A stretch of 64,000 nucleotides of DNA from NCBI RefSeq assembly GCF_000238775.2, contig NZ_AFEJ02000001.1, positions 2,108,001-2,172,000 on the forward strand, in the 5' to 3' direction. The notes below the pieces were generated by a model that saw only the letters and a program-made list of their open reading frames with translations, had not been told where the DNA came from and made no database searches. The position numbers were made by a program, and so were the translations under genes. The stretch is from Acaryochloris sp. CCMEE 5410. Its GTDB lineage: Bacteria; Cyanobacteriota; Cyanobacteriia; Thermosynechococcales; Thermosynechococcaceae. This document shows positions 56,584-64,000 of this stretch, in pieces (position 1 is the stretch's first letter; each line of letters opens with the position of its first letter).

Positions 56584-57722
56584 CCAAATCCGACTCATTA
56601 ACTCCCGAAATATCTTATCTGTCAAGCTGGCCACCAATGGTAGTGAGTGAGAGCTTTAATGTCTGATTGCATGGTCATTAAAGTTCGACAGCGCTGCTCG
56701 AGCACATCTTCCAACTCATCCAGGGTCTCAAAGCATCGATTGGCCAGTGGTTCGTCCGCTAGCCGCCACAACCGTTCAGCGGGCTGTAGCTCTGGAGAAT
56801 AGGGGGGTAAACCTTCAGATGAATGCCAGGTGGCACCACCCGATTCTTACAGGTATGCCATCCGGCTCCATCGAGAACGAGAAGAATCTGTTTGTGCTTT
56901 CCCGCTCCAACTTGCTGAGCAAAGCTTTGTAGGGCTTGATTAAACCATTCTCCATTGACCCGAGGCAGAATGAACCATTCGGTATTGCCAGTTGCGGGAT
57001 GAACGAATCCGTATAGATAGGTCCATTCATAGCGATGGTCCACCTCAGCAATTGGACGCTGACCCACAGGCGCCCAAATCTTTCGAATAATGGGTTTAAG
57101 GCCTAAACGATGTTCATCAAAAGACCAAACTTCGACCTGAGCATTAGGGTAGCGTCGCTCCAATTCTGCTTTGTACTCAGGCAGTTTTTTAAAAGCGGCT
57201 TGGGCCTCTGGTTCACCTTTACGGTGGTGAGGACGTGGGCATTGCAGGGACTGCTCCAATCGCTTGAGATAGTCCCAACCTCGTTGGGGCCAAACCTTAT
57301 CGACTCCTGTCATCTGAGCAATGACCTGGGCTACTTAGGTCCGTTCCATAGACCACCGTCGGCGGGTGGGGTTTGTAGACGAGTCAACAATTGTGCACAT
57401 TGGTCTTGAGTCAGAAGACTGCGAGATTGATGAGGTCGCTTATCTTTGCGTCGGTTGCGTAACCCATGGGCGCCATTGTGGTTATACTCCCTGACGATTT
57501 CTCGAGCGTAATCGTAGTTGAGACCGACCACTTGGGCTGCTTGAGTTAGCGTTGTTTGCTCACTGACGAGCCATAGTAGATGCCAGCGGCGCGATTCTAC
57601 TGGGTCTTGGCTGGCTCGATAATGAGACTTCAGCTCCTCGGGCGAAAAATGAGGTTCGAGATATAGTTTTCTTGGCATTCTCTAATTATGTATTATATCG
57701 GAGTTATATAAATCGGATTTGG
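56584..57722 (-). mobile_element. IS630-family element, broken
   Basis: About 1.14 kb. Terminal inverted repeats start CCAAATCCGA at each end (left 56584, right complement ending 57722) and share an AACTCC-GA block further in. TA dinucleotides flank both ends (56582-56583 and 57723-57724), as expected for IS630 insertion into TA. The single transposase gene is interrupted by two frame changes. Confidence 0.85.
56622..57678 (-). pseudogene. IS630 transposase, two frameshifts
   Basis: Three segments in three frames: N-terminal HTH part (57331-57678; PRKLYLEPHFSPEELKSHYR, LTQAAQVVGLNYDYAREIV), middle DDE part (56759-57313; EVWSFDEHRLGL and LLVLDGAGWHTC) and C-terminal part to the TGA at 56622 (PPYSPELQPAERLWRLADEP), holding the last catalytic Glu. 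The first break is near 57331 (GPK, then a stop; one base more gives GPKVAQVIAQ), the second near 56820 (one base more gives HLEGLPPYSP). Repaired length about 352 residues, normal for the family. Confidence 0.85.
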
Positions 57723-57749
57723 TATTACAAGTACTTTGAACACTAAATA

Positions 57750-57999
57750 GTCGTCCCTGAAAAACCTCATCAGACCATATACCGTAAGACTTTAAGTCGC
57801 TAAAGTACGGCTTTAAATTGCAAGTAAATTCGCTGACTCTTGTAAAAACTGGCGAAATAGCGTTTTTTTAGATTATTTGAAACTCCCAATCCTAGTAGAT
57901 GATCAAATCTCTATGTTTCAAATTTGACCTCTAAGAGCTTTGATATGCAAGGGTTATGGCAAAGTACCGCCAAAATAGAAGGGGTTTTTCAGGGATGAC
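57750..57999. mobile_element. MITE-like 250-bp element with TIRs and TSD
   Basis: 17-bp terminal inverted repeats, GTCGTCCCTGAAAAACC (57750-57766) and GGTTTTTCAGGGATGAC (57983-57999), differ at one position. Each is flanked by TAAATA (57744-57749 and 58000-58005), a 6-bp target duplication. No transposase inside. Family unknown; likely a deletion derivative of a larger IS. Confidence 0.8.
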
Positions 58000-58018
58000 T
58001 AAATACCCAATCTAAAGA

Positions 58019-58225
58019 TTACGCAGCCTGTAAAACTTTTGGTAAAGGTAAGGGTCTCCCCATTTGCCCATAGGCGTAGATGAGATCCTCTAAAACTTCC
58101 CTGGCATTTTCCAAAGCTTCTTCATAGGTGTCACCGTGGGTTGATGCGAATCTTCCCCACTCTGGCAAGCTTGCAATATAAGACTGATCAGAATCAGACC
58201 ACTGAATAAGAATGCTGTATTTCAT
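58019..58225 (-). CDS. hicB: HicB-family antitoxin, short form
   Basis: 68 residues, partial RNase-H-like HicB domain: YSILIQWSDSDQSYIASLPEWGRF, then HGDTYEEALENAREVLEDLI. The C-terminal DNA-binding part found in long HicB proteins is absent; short forms like this are common. Neutralises HicA. Starts inside the stop codon of hicA (ATGA overlap, 58222-58225), so translation is coupled. Confidence 0.88.
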   Translation of the reverse strand: MKYSILIQWSDSDQSYIASLPEWGRFASTHGDTYEEALENAREVLEDLIYAYGQMGRPLPLPKVLQAA

Positions 58226-58446
58226 GTATCTTCTTCACCTTGTAACCGTTCTACCGTCTTTAATGCTTCATCTACTCGCTTCTCTTGGTAGGGCTTTGCA
58301 TCTCCACCATCCTTGCCAGACAAAACAACTGGCTTAGGTAAGAGTTCATGCATCCAGTAAGAATGACTTCCTTTACCCCGCTTGGGCAGCAACACAAACC
58401 CTGCCTTTTGCAACAGCCGCTTCAAATCTTTGATCTTTTTGGGCAT
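58222..58446 (-). CDS. hicA: HicA-family mRNA interferase toxin
   Basis: 74 residues with the dsRBD-like HicA fold: LKRLLQKAGFVLLPKRGKGSHSYW with the catalytic-type histidine in GSHSYW, and the long helix KPYQEKRVDEALKTVERL. Cleaves mRNA when released from HicB; toxin gene first, as usual for hicAB. Located just downstream of a MITE and IS630 remnant, in line with mobile toxin-antitoxin loci. Confidence 0.88.
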   Translation of the reverse strand: MPKKIKDLKRLLQKAGFVLLPKRGKGSHSYWMHELLPKPVVLSGKDGGDAKPYQEKRVDEALKTVERLQGEEDT

Positions 58447-58797
58447 CTTCGCCCATTACCTCTTTGCCCTGAAAATTGAGCTAACAATAATTCTCATATT
58501 CTAGCCAAAGACTGGTGCCTTCAAGTGGCTTAAGAAAATCTGGCATAACACAGGCTCCATAGCCATCTTTTGATGGTTATGGCAAATAACCATTTCATTG
58601 AAAAACAAGAATGTTTGCACTCTGTGATTCGATTACCGCACAATAGAGACTGTGACAAACGTCATGCTGATGGAATCCCTGCGATGTAGATTTCAATCAG
58701 CTTCTTTTTTTGCTCTGTAGTTGATCATCTCAGCCCGTACACTAGGCTGGACCTTGATTCGAACTATCTCACTCTTAATTCAACTAGCACCAAATTT
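58447..58797. other. Leader region upstream of pheT
   Basis: No gene in 351 bases. Overlapping hairpins occur at 58557-58593: CCATAGCCATC pairs with GATGGTTATGG (58557-58582), and ATGGTTAT alternatively pairs with ATAACCAT (58573-58593). No promoter was recognised with confidence. Confidence 0.4.
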
Positions 58798-61239
58798 ATG
58801 CGTATCTCTCTCAATTGGCTTAAAAATCTAGTCGATATCGATCTGTCACCCGAAGATTTGGCAGAACAACTGACTCTGGCTGGGTTTGAGGTTGAGGACA
58901 TTGAAGATTTGCGCACTTGGGCGGATGGGGTTGTGGTGGGGAAAGTGCTGACCTGTGAGTCCCATCCCAATGCCGATAAACTACGCGTTTGTACCGTTGA
59001 TATTGGGGAAGCAGAGCCATCCCAAATTGTCTGTGGTGCTCCCAATGTCAAAGCCGGACTGTGCGTCCCCGTTGCCACCTTAGGCACCTACTTACCCACA
59101 CCAGACTTAAAAATCAAAAAAGCCAAACTCCGAGGTGTGCCCTCTGCCGGGATGATTTGTTCTCTGACCGAGCTGGGCTTAGAAAGCGAGATTGACGGTA
59201 TCCATAGCTTTGAAGCGGAGGGTGTAGCCGTTGGAGAGGATGTCCGTCCCCTCTTGGGCCTAGATGATGTCATCTTAGATCTGACCTCCACCGCGAACCG
59301 TGCCGATGCCCTCAGTATGGTGGGGGTCGCCCGTGAAGTCACGGCACTGACGGGGGCGAAGCTAAAACTACCCACTACACCCAAGCTAGATATCCCCTCA
59401 GGCAAAGATGTCAAAGTGGAATTGTCTGACGCTGAAGCCTGCCCTGCCTATATCGCCACGGTACTAGAAGACGTCACTATCGCCCCTTCTCCAGACTGGC
59501 TGCAGCAGCGACTAATCGCCGCTGGCACTCGCCCTATTAATAATGTGGTGGATATTACCAACTACATCCTGCTGGAGTGGGGACAGCCCCTCCATGCCTT
59601 TGACGCGGATTCCCTGGAGGCGTTAGCAAATAAGAAGCCCCTGACCTTAGGCGTACGTTTAGCCAAATCTGGGGAAACCCTCACAACCCTAGATAGCCAA
59701 CAGCGCAAGCTACAGGAACAAACCCTGGTGATTACTGCCAATGATCAGCCAGTGGCGCTAGGGGGCGTAATGGGCGGTGAAGACACAGAAGTCAAAGACA
59801 CCAGTACTCGTTTAGTCCTGGAAGCTGCTCTCTTCAACTCCCTAACCATTCGGCGCTCGGCTCGTAGTCAAAGCCTCCGCAGTGAAGCCTCGGCCCGCTA
59901 CGAACGCGGGGTAAATGAATCTCAGCTAGAAACCGCCTGCCTGCATGCCTTGCAGCTATTGGTGGATTTGACAGGAGCTAAGGTGGTTGCTCAGCAGCGG
60001 GCTGACCATCGTAAGTCTTTGGAGCGATCGATTGAGCTACGTCTGGATCGGGTCAATCATGTGTTGGGGAAAGTCAAAGGCAAAAACGGTGAACCCACAG
60101 ACTTAACCGCCAAAGACATCCTGCCGATTTTAGAATCTCTCAGTTTCGATACAACCCCCACCGACCGACTGGAGACTTGGACCGTTATGGTGCCACCCCA
60201 TCGCCATAGTGATATTGAGCGGGAAATCGACTTGGTGGAGGAAATTGCTCGACTGTATGGCTATGATAATTTCTGTGAAACCCTACCTGCAAAGACCGAG
60301 TTAGGAACCCTATCTAGTCAGGATGCCTTGGCTCGTAAACTCAGAGAAGCCTTCCGAGCGGTTGGTTTGACTGAGTTAATTCATTATTCCTGGGTCAAAC
60401 CTGGGGGGGATGACCAAGTGGTCGTAGTGAATCCCTTGTTAGTAGAGTTCTCCGCTCTGCGCACCGAAATGCTGACTAGCTTGCTCAATGCCTGTCAACG
60501 GAATTGGGAGCAGGGCAATGGAGCACTCAATGGCTTTGAAGTTGGTCAAGTTTTCTGGAAAGAGGGCAAGAAACTAAAAGAGGCTCGGGCCATTGCAGGC
60601 ATTCTGGGGGGCGACCCCGCCCAAGGTAAATGGATGCGCACCGCAAATCAAGACTATGCTATGACCTGGTTCGAAGCCAAGGGATTATTGGAGCGAGTCC
60701 TAAGCCAGTTGGGATTGTCCGTGACCTTTCAATCCGATTGTCCTGATCCGCGGCTCCATCCGGGGCGCACGGCAGCTCTAATTTCTCAAGGCGCAAAGCT
60801 TGGCTATTTTGGCCAAATCCATCCTCAGGTACAGCAGGAGCGAGACCTGCCGACGGTTTATGTGTTTGAGCTGAATTTAGACCTGCTTCTAGAGCAGCTC
60901 GCCCGACTGCAAACAAAGGCGACGCTGTTTTCTACCTACTCCACCTATCCCGCCGCCGATCGCGATTTGGCGTTCTTTATTCCCACGGACGTTACCGTTG
61001 CCGAGATTGAAAAAGTCATTCGCAAGGCAGCAGGCGGTCGCAAGCAGTCTCTGCTGACGGCCATTGAGCTGTTTGATGAATATCAAGGGGAACATGTGCC
61101 GGAAGGGCAGCGGAGTTTGGCGTTTCGATTGCTGTATCAGGCCTGCGATCGCACCCTCACGGACGAAGAAGTTAACCCCATCCACCAAAAAGTGCGTGAC
61201 GCCCTGGAAAAACAGTTCAAGGTGAGCCTCAGAAGCTAA
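58798..61239 (+). CDS. pheT: Phenylalanyl-tRNA synthetase beta subunit
   Basis: 813 residues, normal size. Domains in order: B1/OB-like start with [22 protein letters not shown] (tRNA-binding EMAP-like), B3/B4 region ([45 protein letters not shown]), B5 ([19 protein letters not shown]), catalytic-like core and the C-terminal ferredoxin-like anticodon-binding domain ([18 protein letters not shown]). Works with PheS, which is not in the window. Cytoplasm. Confidence 0.96.
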   Translation: MRISLNWLKNLVDIDLSPEDLAEQLTLAGFEVEDIEDLRTWADGVVVGKVLTCESHPNADKLRVCTVDIGEAEPSQIVCGAPNVKAGLCVPVATLGTYLPTPDLKIKKAKLRGVPSAGMICSLTELGLESEIDGIHSFEAEGVAVGEDVRPLLGLDDVILDLTSTANRADALSMVGVAREVTALTGAKLKLPTTPKLDIPSGKDVKVELSDAEACPAYIATVLEDVTIAPSPDWLQQRLIAAGTRPINNVVDITNYILLEWGQPLHAFDADSLEALANKKPLTLGVRLAKSGETLTTLDSQQRKLQEQTLVITANDQPVALGGVMGGEDTEVKDTSTRLVLEAALFNSLTIRRSARSQSLRSEASARYERGVNESQLETACLHALQLLVDLTGAKVVAQQRADHRKSLERSIELRLDRVNHVLGKVKGKNGEPTDLTAKDILPILESLSFDTTPTDRLETWTVMVPPHRHSDIEREIDLVEEIARLYGYDNFCETLPAKTELGTLSSQDALARKLREAFRAVGLTELIHYSWVKPGGDDQVVVVNPLLVEFSALRTEMLTSLLNACQRNWEQGNGALNGFEVGQVFWKEGKKLKEARAIAGILGGDPAQGKWMRTANQDYAMTWFEAKGLLERVLSQLGLSVTFQSDCPDPRLHPGRTAALISQGAKLGYFGQIHPQVQQERDLPTVYVFELNLDLLLEQLARLQTKATLFSTYSTYPAADRDLAFFIPTDVTVAEIEKVIRKAAGGRKQSLLTAIELFDEYQGEHVPEGQRSLAFRLLYQACDRTLTDEEVNPIHQKVRDALEKQFKVSLRS

Positions 61240-62561
61240 GTCCGCCGACTTCCCACTATCTCAGGGAGTTTGACAATAATTTGATTGCGGCCATTGACCT
61301 TGGCCTCATACAGGGCTGCATCCGCCACCCCCACTAAGTGAGTGGGGTGATAAATCGGTTGGGGCACGGTGCTCGCAACACCAATACTCAAAGTGACGTG
61401 ATCGGCCACCTCAGACTGCAAATGCTCAATTCGCAGATCAAGCATCGCCCGCTGGATTTTTTCCGCCACCAGACAGGCCTGCTTATGATCGGTATTGGGC
61501 ATGATCACTGCAAACTCTTCGCCCCCATAACGAGTCGCTAAATCTCCCGTCCGCCTGACATTGGCGTTGATGACACAAGCAATCTTTTGGAGACAGTGAT
61601 CTCCTGCCTGATGGCCATAGGCATCATTAAAGCGTTTGAAATAATCAGCATCACACATAATCAAAGCCAAAGGCTTCTGTTGGCGCTGCATACGTCGCCA
61701 TTCTTGCTCCAATACCTGATCAAAACACCGCCGATTAGCCAGTTCAGTCAAGCCATCCAGGTGAGCCAGTCGATTTAGGGCAGCGGTCTTTGCCTCAACC
61801 TTAGCCTGCAAAATTTGATTACTATTCTGTAAGTAGCTAATCACTAGGATCAGGCTGGTGACCGCCAGACAGCCAATCACAATCAATGTGGTCCAGATAC
61901 TCTTTAACCCCTCTTGCGCCTGAGCCACAAAGGCATCAATGGGCTGAGTGATTTCTAGAACTCCTCGTACATCGCCCACCTGCCAATCGGTTTTAGGGCT
62001 GCCTGGCCAGGTGTTATGACACTTGACACAGCTCGGTTCCATTTGGACGGCTTCGGCATAGCGAAACAAAAGGTGATCCTTCTCCTTTGCTTTTTGGTAG
62101 TAGAAGCCAGTCGGGTTTCGCTGTAAATACTTCAGCGCCTTCTGTTCAAATATATTTTGGGGTCCCCCTGACCCTTGGCGATTGGGAAAGGGGTAATTAC
62201 TAAACAAGCGAAAAGATAGACCACTTTCCGATTGGCTGACCCGTTCTCCCAACTCAATCGTGAAAGTCGCAGGCACTGGAACACCACCTGCCATTTGATG
62301 GTATTCAGGACTTGCCGTCACATTATCTACATCGTCCAAACGCCCCACCACAGACTGGCTGTAAAGGAGCCAAGCTTCCTTAACCGTATTCACAGAAACC
62401 CGCGCATGTTGAAGTGCTTGGGCATCCACTAAATCTGCCGATAACTCAAAGGTGCCCGAGAGGGCAACCCCCGTCCCCATACAGAGCAGCAGCACCAGAA
62501 TCAGTGCTATCCGTTGATACAACCAAAGTGTTAGCTTTCGAAATCGCTGCAAATTAGACAA
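61236..62561 (-). CDS. Heme-sensor diguanylate cyclase (DUF3365-GGDEF)
   Basis: 441 residues. Membrane helix near 12-36, then a periplasmic DUF3365 (Tll0287-like) domain ending in a c-type heme motif CVKCH (residues 178-182), a second helix at about 220-243 and a GGDEF domain: YGGEEF (346-350) with the product-inhibition site RTGD (337-340) five residues before. Predicted to make c-di-GMP under redox or gas control. Family known, the ligand inferred. Convergent with pheT, stops overlapping by 4 bases. Confidence 0.93.
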   Translation of the reverse strand: MSNLQRFRKLTLWLYQRIALILVLLLCMGTGVALSGTFELSADLVDAQALQHARVSVNTVKEAWLLYSQSVVGRLDDVDNVTASPEYHQMAGGVPVPATFTIELGERVSQSESGLSFRLFSNYPFPNRQGSGGPQNIFEQKALKYLQRNPTGFYYQKAKEKDHLLFRYAEAVQMEPSCVKCHNTWPGSPKTDWQVGDVRGVLEITQPIDAFVAQAQEGLKSIWTTLIVIGCLAVTSLILVISYLQNSNQILQAKVEAKTAALNRLAHLDGLTELANRRCFDQVLEQEWRRMQRQQKPLALIMCDADYFKRFNDAYGHQAGDHCLQKIACVINANVRRTGDLATRYGGEEFAVIMPNTDHKQACLVAEKIQRAMLDLRIEHLQSEVADHVTLSIGVASTVPQPIYHPTHLVGVADAALYEAKVNGRNQIIVKLPEIVGSRRT

Positions 62562-63017
62562 GCCCCCAAAAGTTCAGCCTGCAGAGATAGCAAAGACAAA
62601 CCTCAGCTCAGTGATGACACCAAACTTTTCCGATTTACAGCAATCACATAAGGGAAAATAATGCAGAGTACAACCAATCGTTCGCTGCTAGATTAAGCAT
62701 CGTAGCCTTTAGTTGTTACTGCCTAAAAAAATAGCAGGATAACACCCAGACTAGAGATCAAACAGTTCCTCAATGGTTAGATATAAAGCTCACCTGTTAA
62801 TACCCATTAATTATAAAGACCGATTCGCCCAAATGGCCCGTCATACAGAGAAATTAGCGAATAAATATACCCCGTTCTTTCTGTCTAGAAATTAAAATAT
62901 TTGAGACTCAAGATTTACTTCTCTCGAAAAAATTGAATCGCCATCGAGTTCACAGACAGGTTCAACATTGCCACGTTAGGCTATAGCAGTATCAGCACCG
63001 GATATTTTGGAGACCTC
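62562..63017. other. 456-base gap upstream of the methyltransferase gene
   Basis: No gene or RNA recognised. AT-rich; a GGAG six bases before the 63018 ATG is the only clear signal. Confidence 0.4.
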
Positions 63018-63827
63018 ATGGCAGCGAAACCTAACGTTTTTTCTAACGTTCTCTCACCCTTTGCATGGCGATCTCGAATCTCTCGTCTCGCAACGGTATT
63101 AGCAGGGCTATGGGTTCTCGGTACTGTCCTATGGAGTCTGATTGGCCTCAATGCGGAAGCTCTAGCCGGGGTAGGCTTTACGGATCCCGCCCTTTACCAA
63201 GAGAAATCAGGATATAGCCTGGATGGGATTGGCAAAGTCTACATGGGCAGAGAAATCGCCCAAGTTATGGGCCACCAAGGCGCAGGATGGCTAGAGCGCT
63301 CAGGACGGGCTAGCAGTGAACAACCTCGGCGATTGGTGGAAGCCCTCAACTTAAGCCCGACGGACGTCGTCGCTGATATTGGGGCAGGAACGGGGTATAT
63401 GAGTTTTCGGATGACTCCCTTCCTACCTGAAGGAAAGGTTTTAGCAGTCGATATTCAGCCTGAGATGGTAGAAATCCTCAATTATTTCAAAGAAGAACGG
63501 CAGGTTGATAATTTAGACGCAATTTTAGGCAATGAGCAGAATCCTAACTTACCTGAGCAAAGTGTGGACTTAGTGCTGATGGTGGATGCTTACCACGAGT
63601 TTGAGTTTCCCAACGAAATGATGACGGGCATCGTTAAAGCTCTCAAACCCGGCGGCAGAGTTGTTTTAGCCGAGTATCGGGCCGAAAATCCCCTGGTGAT
63701 GATTAAGCCCTTACACAAGATGACGCAAAAGCAGGTCCGTAAAGAGATGCTCAAGGTCGGATTGGTATGGAAAGAGACCAAAAACCTATTGCCCCAGCAA
63801 CATTTGATGTTTTTTGAAGCCGCTTAG
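63018..63827 (+). CDS. Membrane-anchored class I SAM methyltransferase
   Basis: 269 residues. An N-terminal hydrophobic segment (LATVLAGLWVLGTVLWSLIG, about 24-43) is followed by a leader-like AEALA, so the protein is anchored or exported. The SAM domain shows VVADIGAGTGYMSFRMT, GKVLAVDIQPEMVEIL, VDLVLMVDAYHEF and ALKPGGRVVLAEYR. Methyl acceptor unknown. No operon partner on its strand for 450 bases upstream. Confidence 0.88.
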   Translation: MAAKPNVFSNVLSPFAWRSRISRLATVLAGLWVLGTVLWSLIGLNAEALAGVGFTDPALYQEKSGYSLDGIGKVYMGREIAQVMGHQGAGWLERSGRASSEQPRRLVEALNLSPTDVVADIGAGTGYMSFRMTPFLPEGKVLAVDIQPEMVEILNYFKEERQVDNLDAILGNEQNPNLPEQSVDLVLMVDAYHEFEFPNEMMTGIVKALKPGGRVVLAEYRAENPLVMIKPLHKMTQKQVRKEMLKVGLVWKETKNLLPQQHLMFFEAA

Positions 63828-63947
63828 GATCTTCTCTAAGGCAACCGTTATCTCAGCCCATCTTGCCCCTGGATGTGATCCCAACCATGACGTTGGCCCA
63901 GAGACGTGCCAAGATGGTGCTGAGAGTCGGGCTTTGGAGTCTCCTGT

Positions 63948-64000
63948 ATGCGTCTAAAAGTTCAGTGGCTATGGGTTGGGATTGGCATTGTGCTAGGGGC
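63948..64000 (+). CDS. 5' end of a gene cut by the window edge
   Basis: Seventeen codons, starting RLKVQWLWVGIGIVLG, look like a signal/anchor segment. GGAG lies eight bases before the ATG. Product unknown. Confidence 0.4.
   Translation, partial: MRLKVQWLWVGIGIVLG

Overview
The window is cyanobacterial chromosome. Evidence: the plant-type Calvin-cycle GAPDH (gap2), a Tic22 protein, a DUF1830 protein, a DUF2358 protein, a DUF5340-like protein, a B12-type radical SAM protein of the photosystem II high-light acclimation family, a lumenal pentapeptide protein, and many copies of the HIP1 octamer GCGATCGC (for example at 6146-6153, and near 7030, 12355, 17298, 25873, 34200, 40925 and 47150). Gene content, GC level and the many degenerate insertion elements would fit Acaryochloris or a close relative, but that genus call is an inference. 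No rRNA, tRNA or CRISPR array was seen.

Layout. 1-5.3 kb: MscS channel with a cyclic-nucleotide domain, DUF1830, radical SAM protein, gap2. 5.4-10.6 kb (minus strand): radC, then a tight group transcribed ftsH - sirohydrochlorin chelatase - cobA (SUMT) - pyrF. 10.9-19.6 kb (plus strand): STAS protein, pseudo-S2P/TPR protein, lpdA, trpC, DUF5340-like protein, coiled-coil protein, purN, RsuA-type pseudouridine synthase and RodZ-like protein. 19.6-31.9 kb: PMT mannosyltransferase and HtrA, queF, GNAT, larB, a zinc metallopeptidase, pntA-pntB transhydrogenase, pentapeptide protein, DHFR-like reductase and rhomboid protease. 32-43 kb: fused M16 peptidase, TPS-type exoprotein, a very large carotenoid-oxygenase-like protein, a frameshifted DUF39 homocysteine-biosynthesis gene, and a divergent ferredoxin-metallo-beta-lactamase fusion. 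43-52.6 kb: small GTPase, NmrA/Ycf39-like SDR, ald, DUF2358, prmC, tic22, PadR regulator, a small secreted protein, a Leu/Ile/Val-type binding lipoprotein and a DUF697 GTPase. 52.7-55.7 kb: two tandem paralogous Ser/Thr kinases with membrane tails. 55.9-58.5 kb is an accessory island: an orphan cysteine-rich gene, a broken IS630 element, a 250-bp MITE with terminal inverted repeats and target duplication, and hicAB. 58.8-64 kb: pheT, a heme-sensor diguanylate cyclase, a membrane-anchored methyltransferase and the first codons of a further gene.

Most of the window is housekeeping: tetrapyrrole/siroheme, pyrimidine, purine and tryptophan synthesis, redox balance (PntAB, Lpd) and protein quality control (FtsH, HtrA, rhomboid, M16). 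The points I rate most unusual are the 1039-residue carotenoid-oxygenase-like protein that keeps four candidate iron histidines around an inserted membrane segment; the S2P-like protein with both metal motifs altered; the MITE next to hicAB; the frameshifted DUF39 gene facing a ferredoxin-MBL fusion; and several unexplained palindromes in intergenic DNA.
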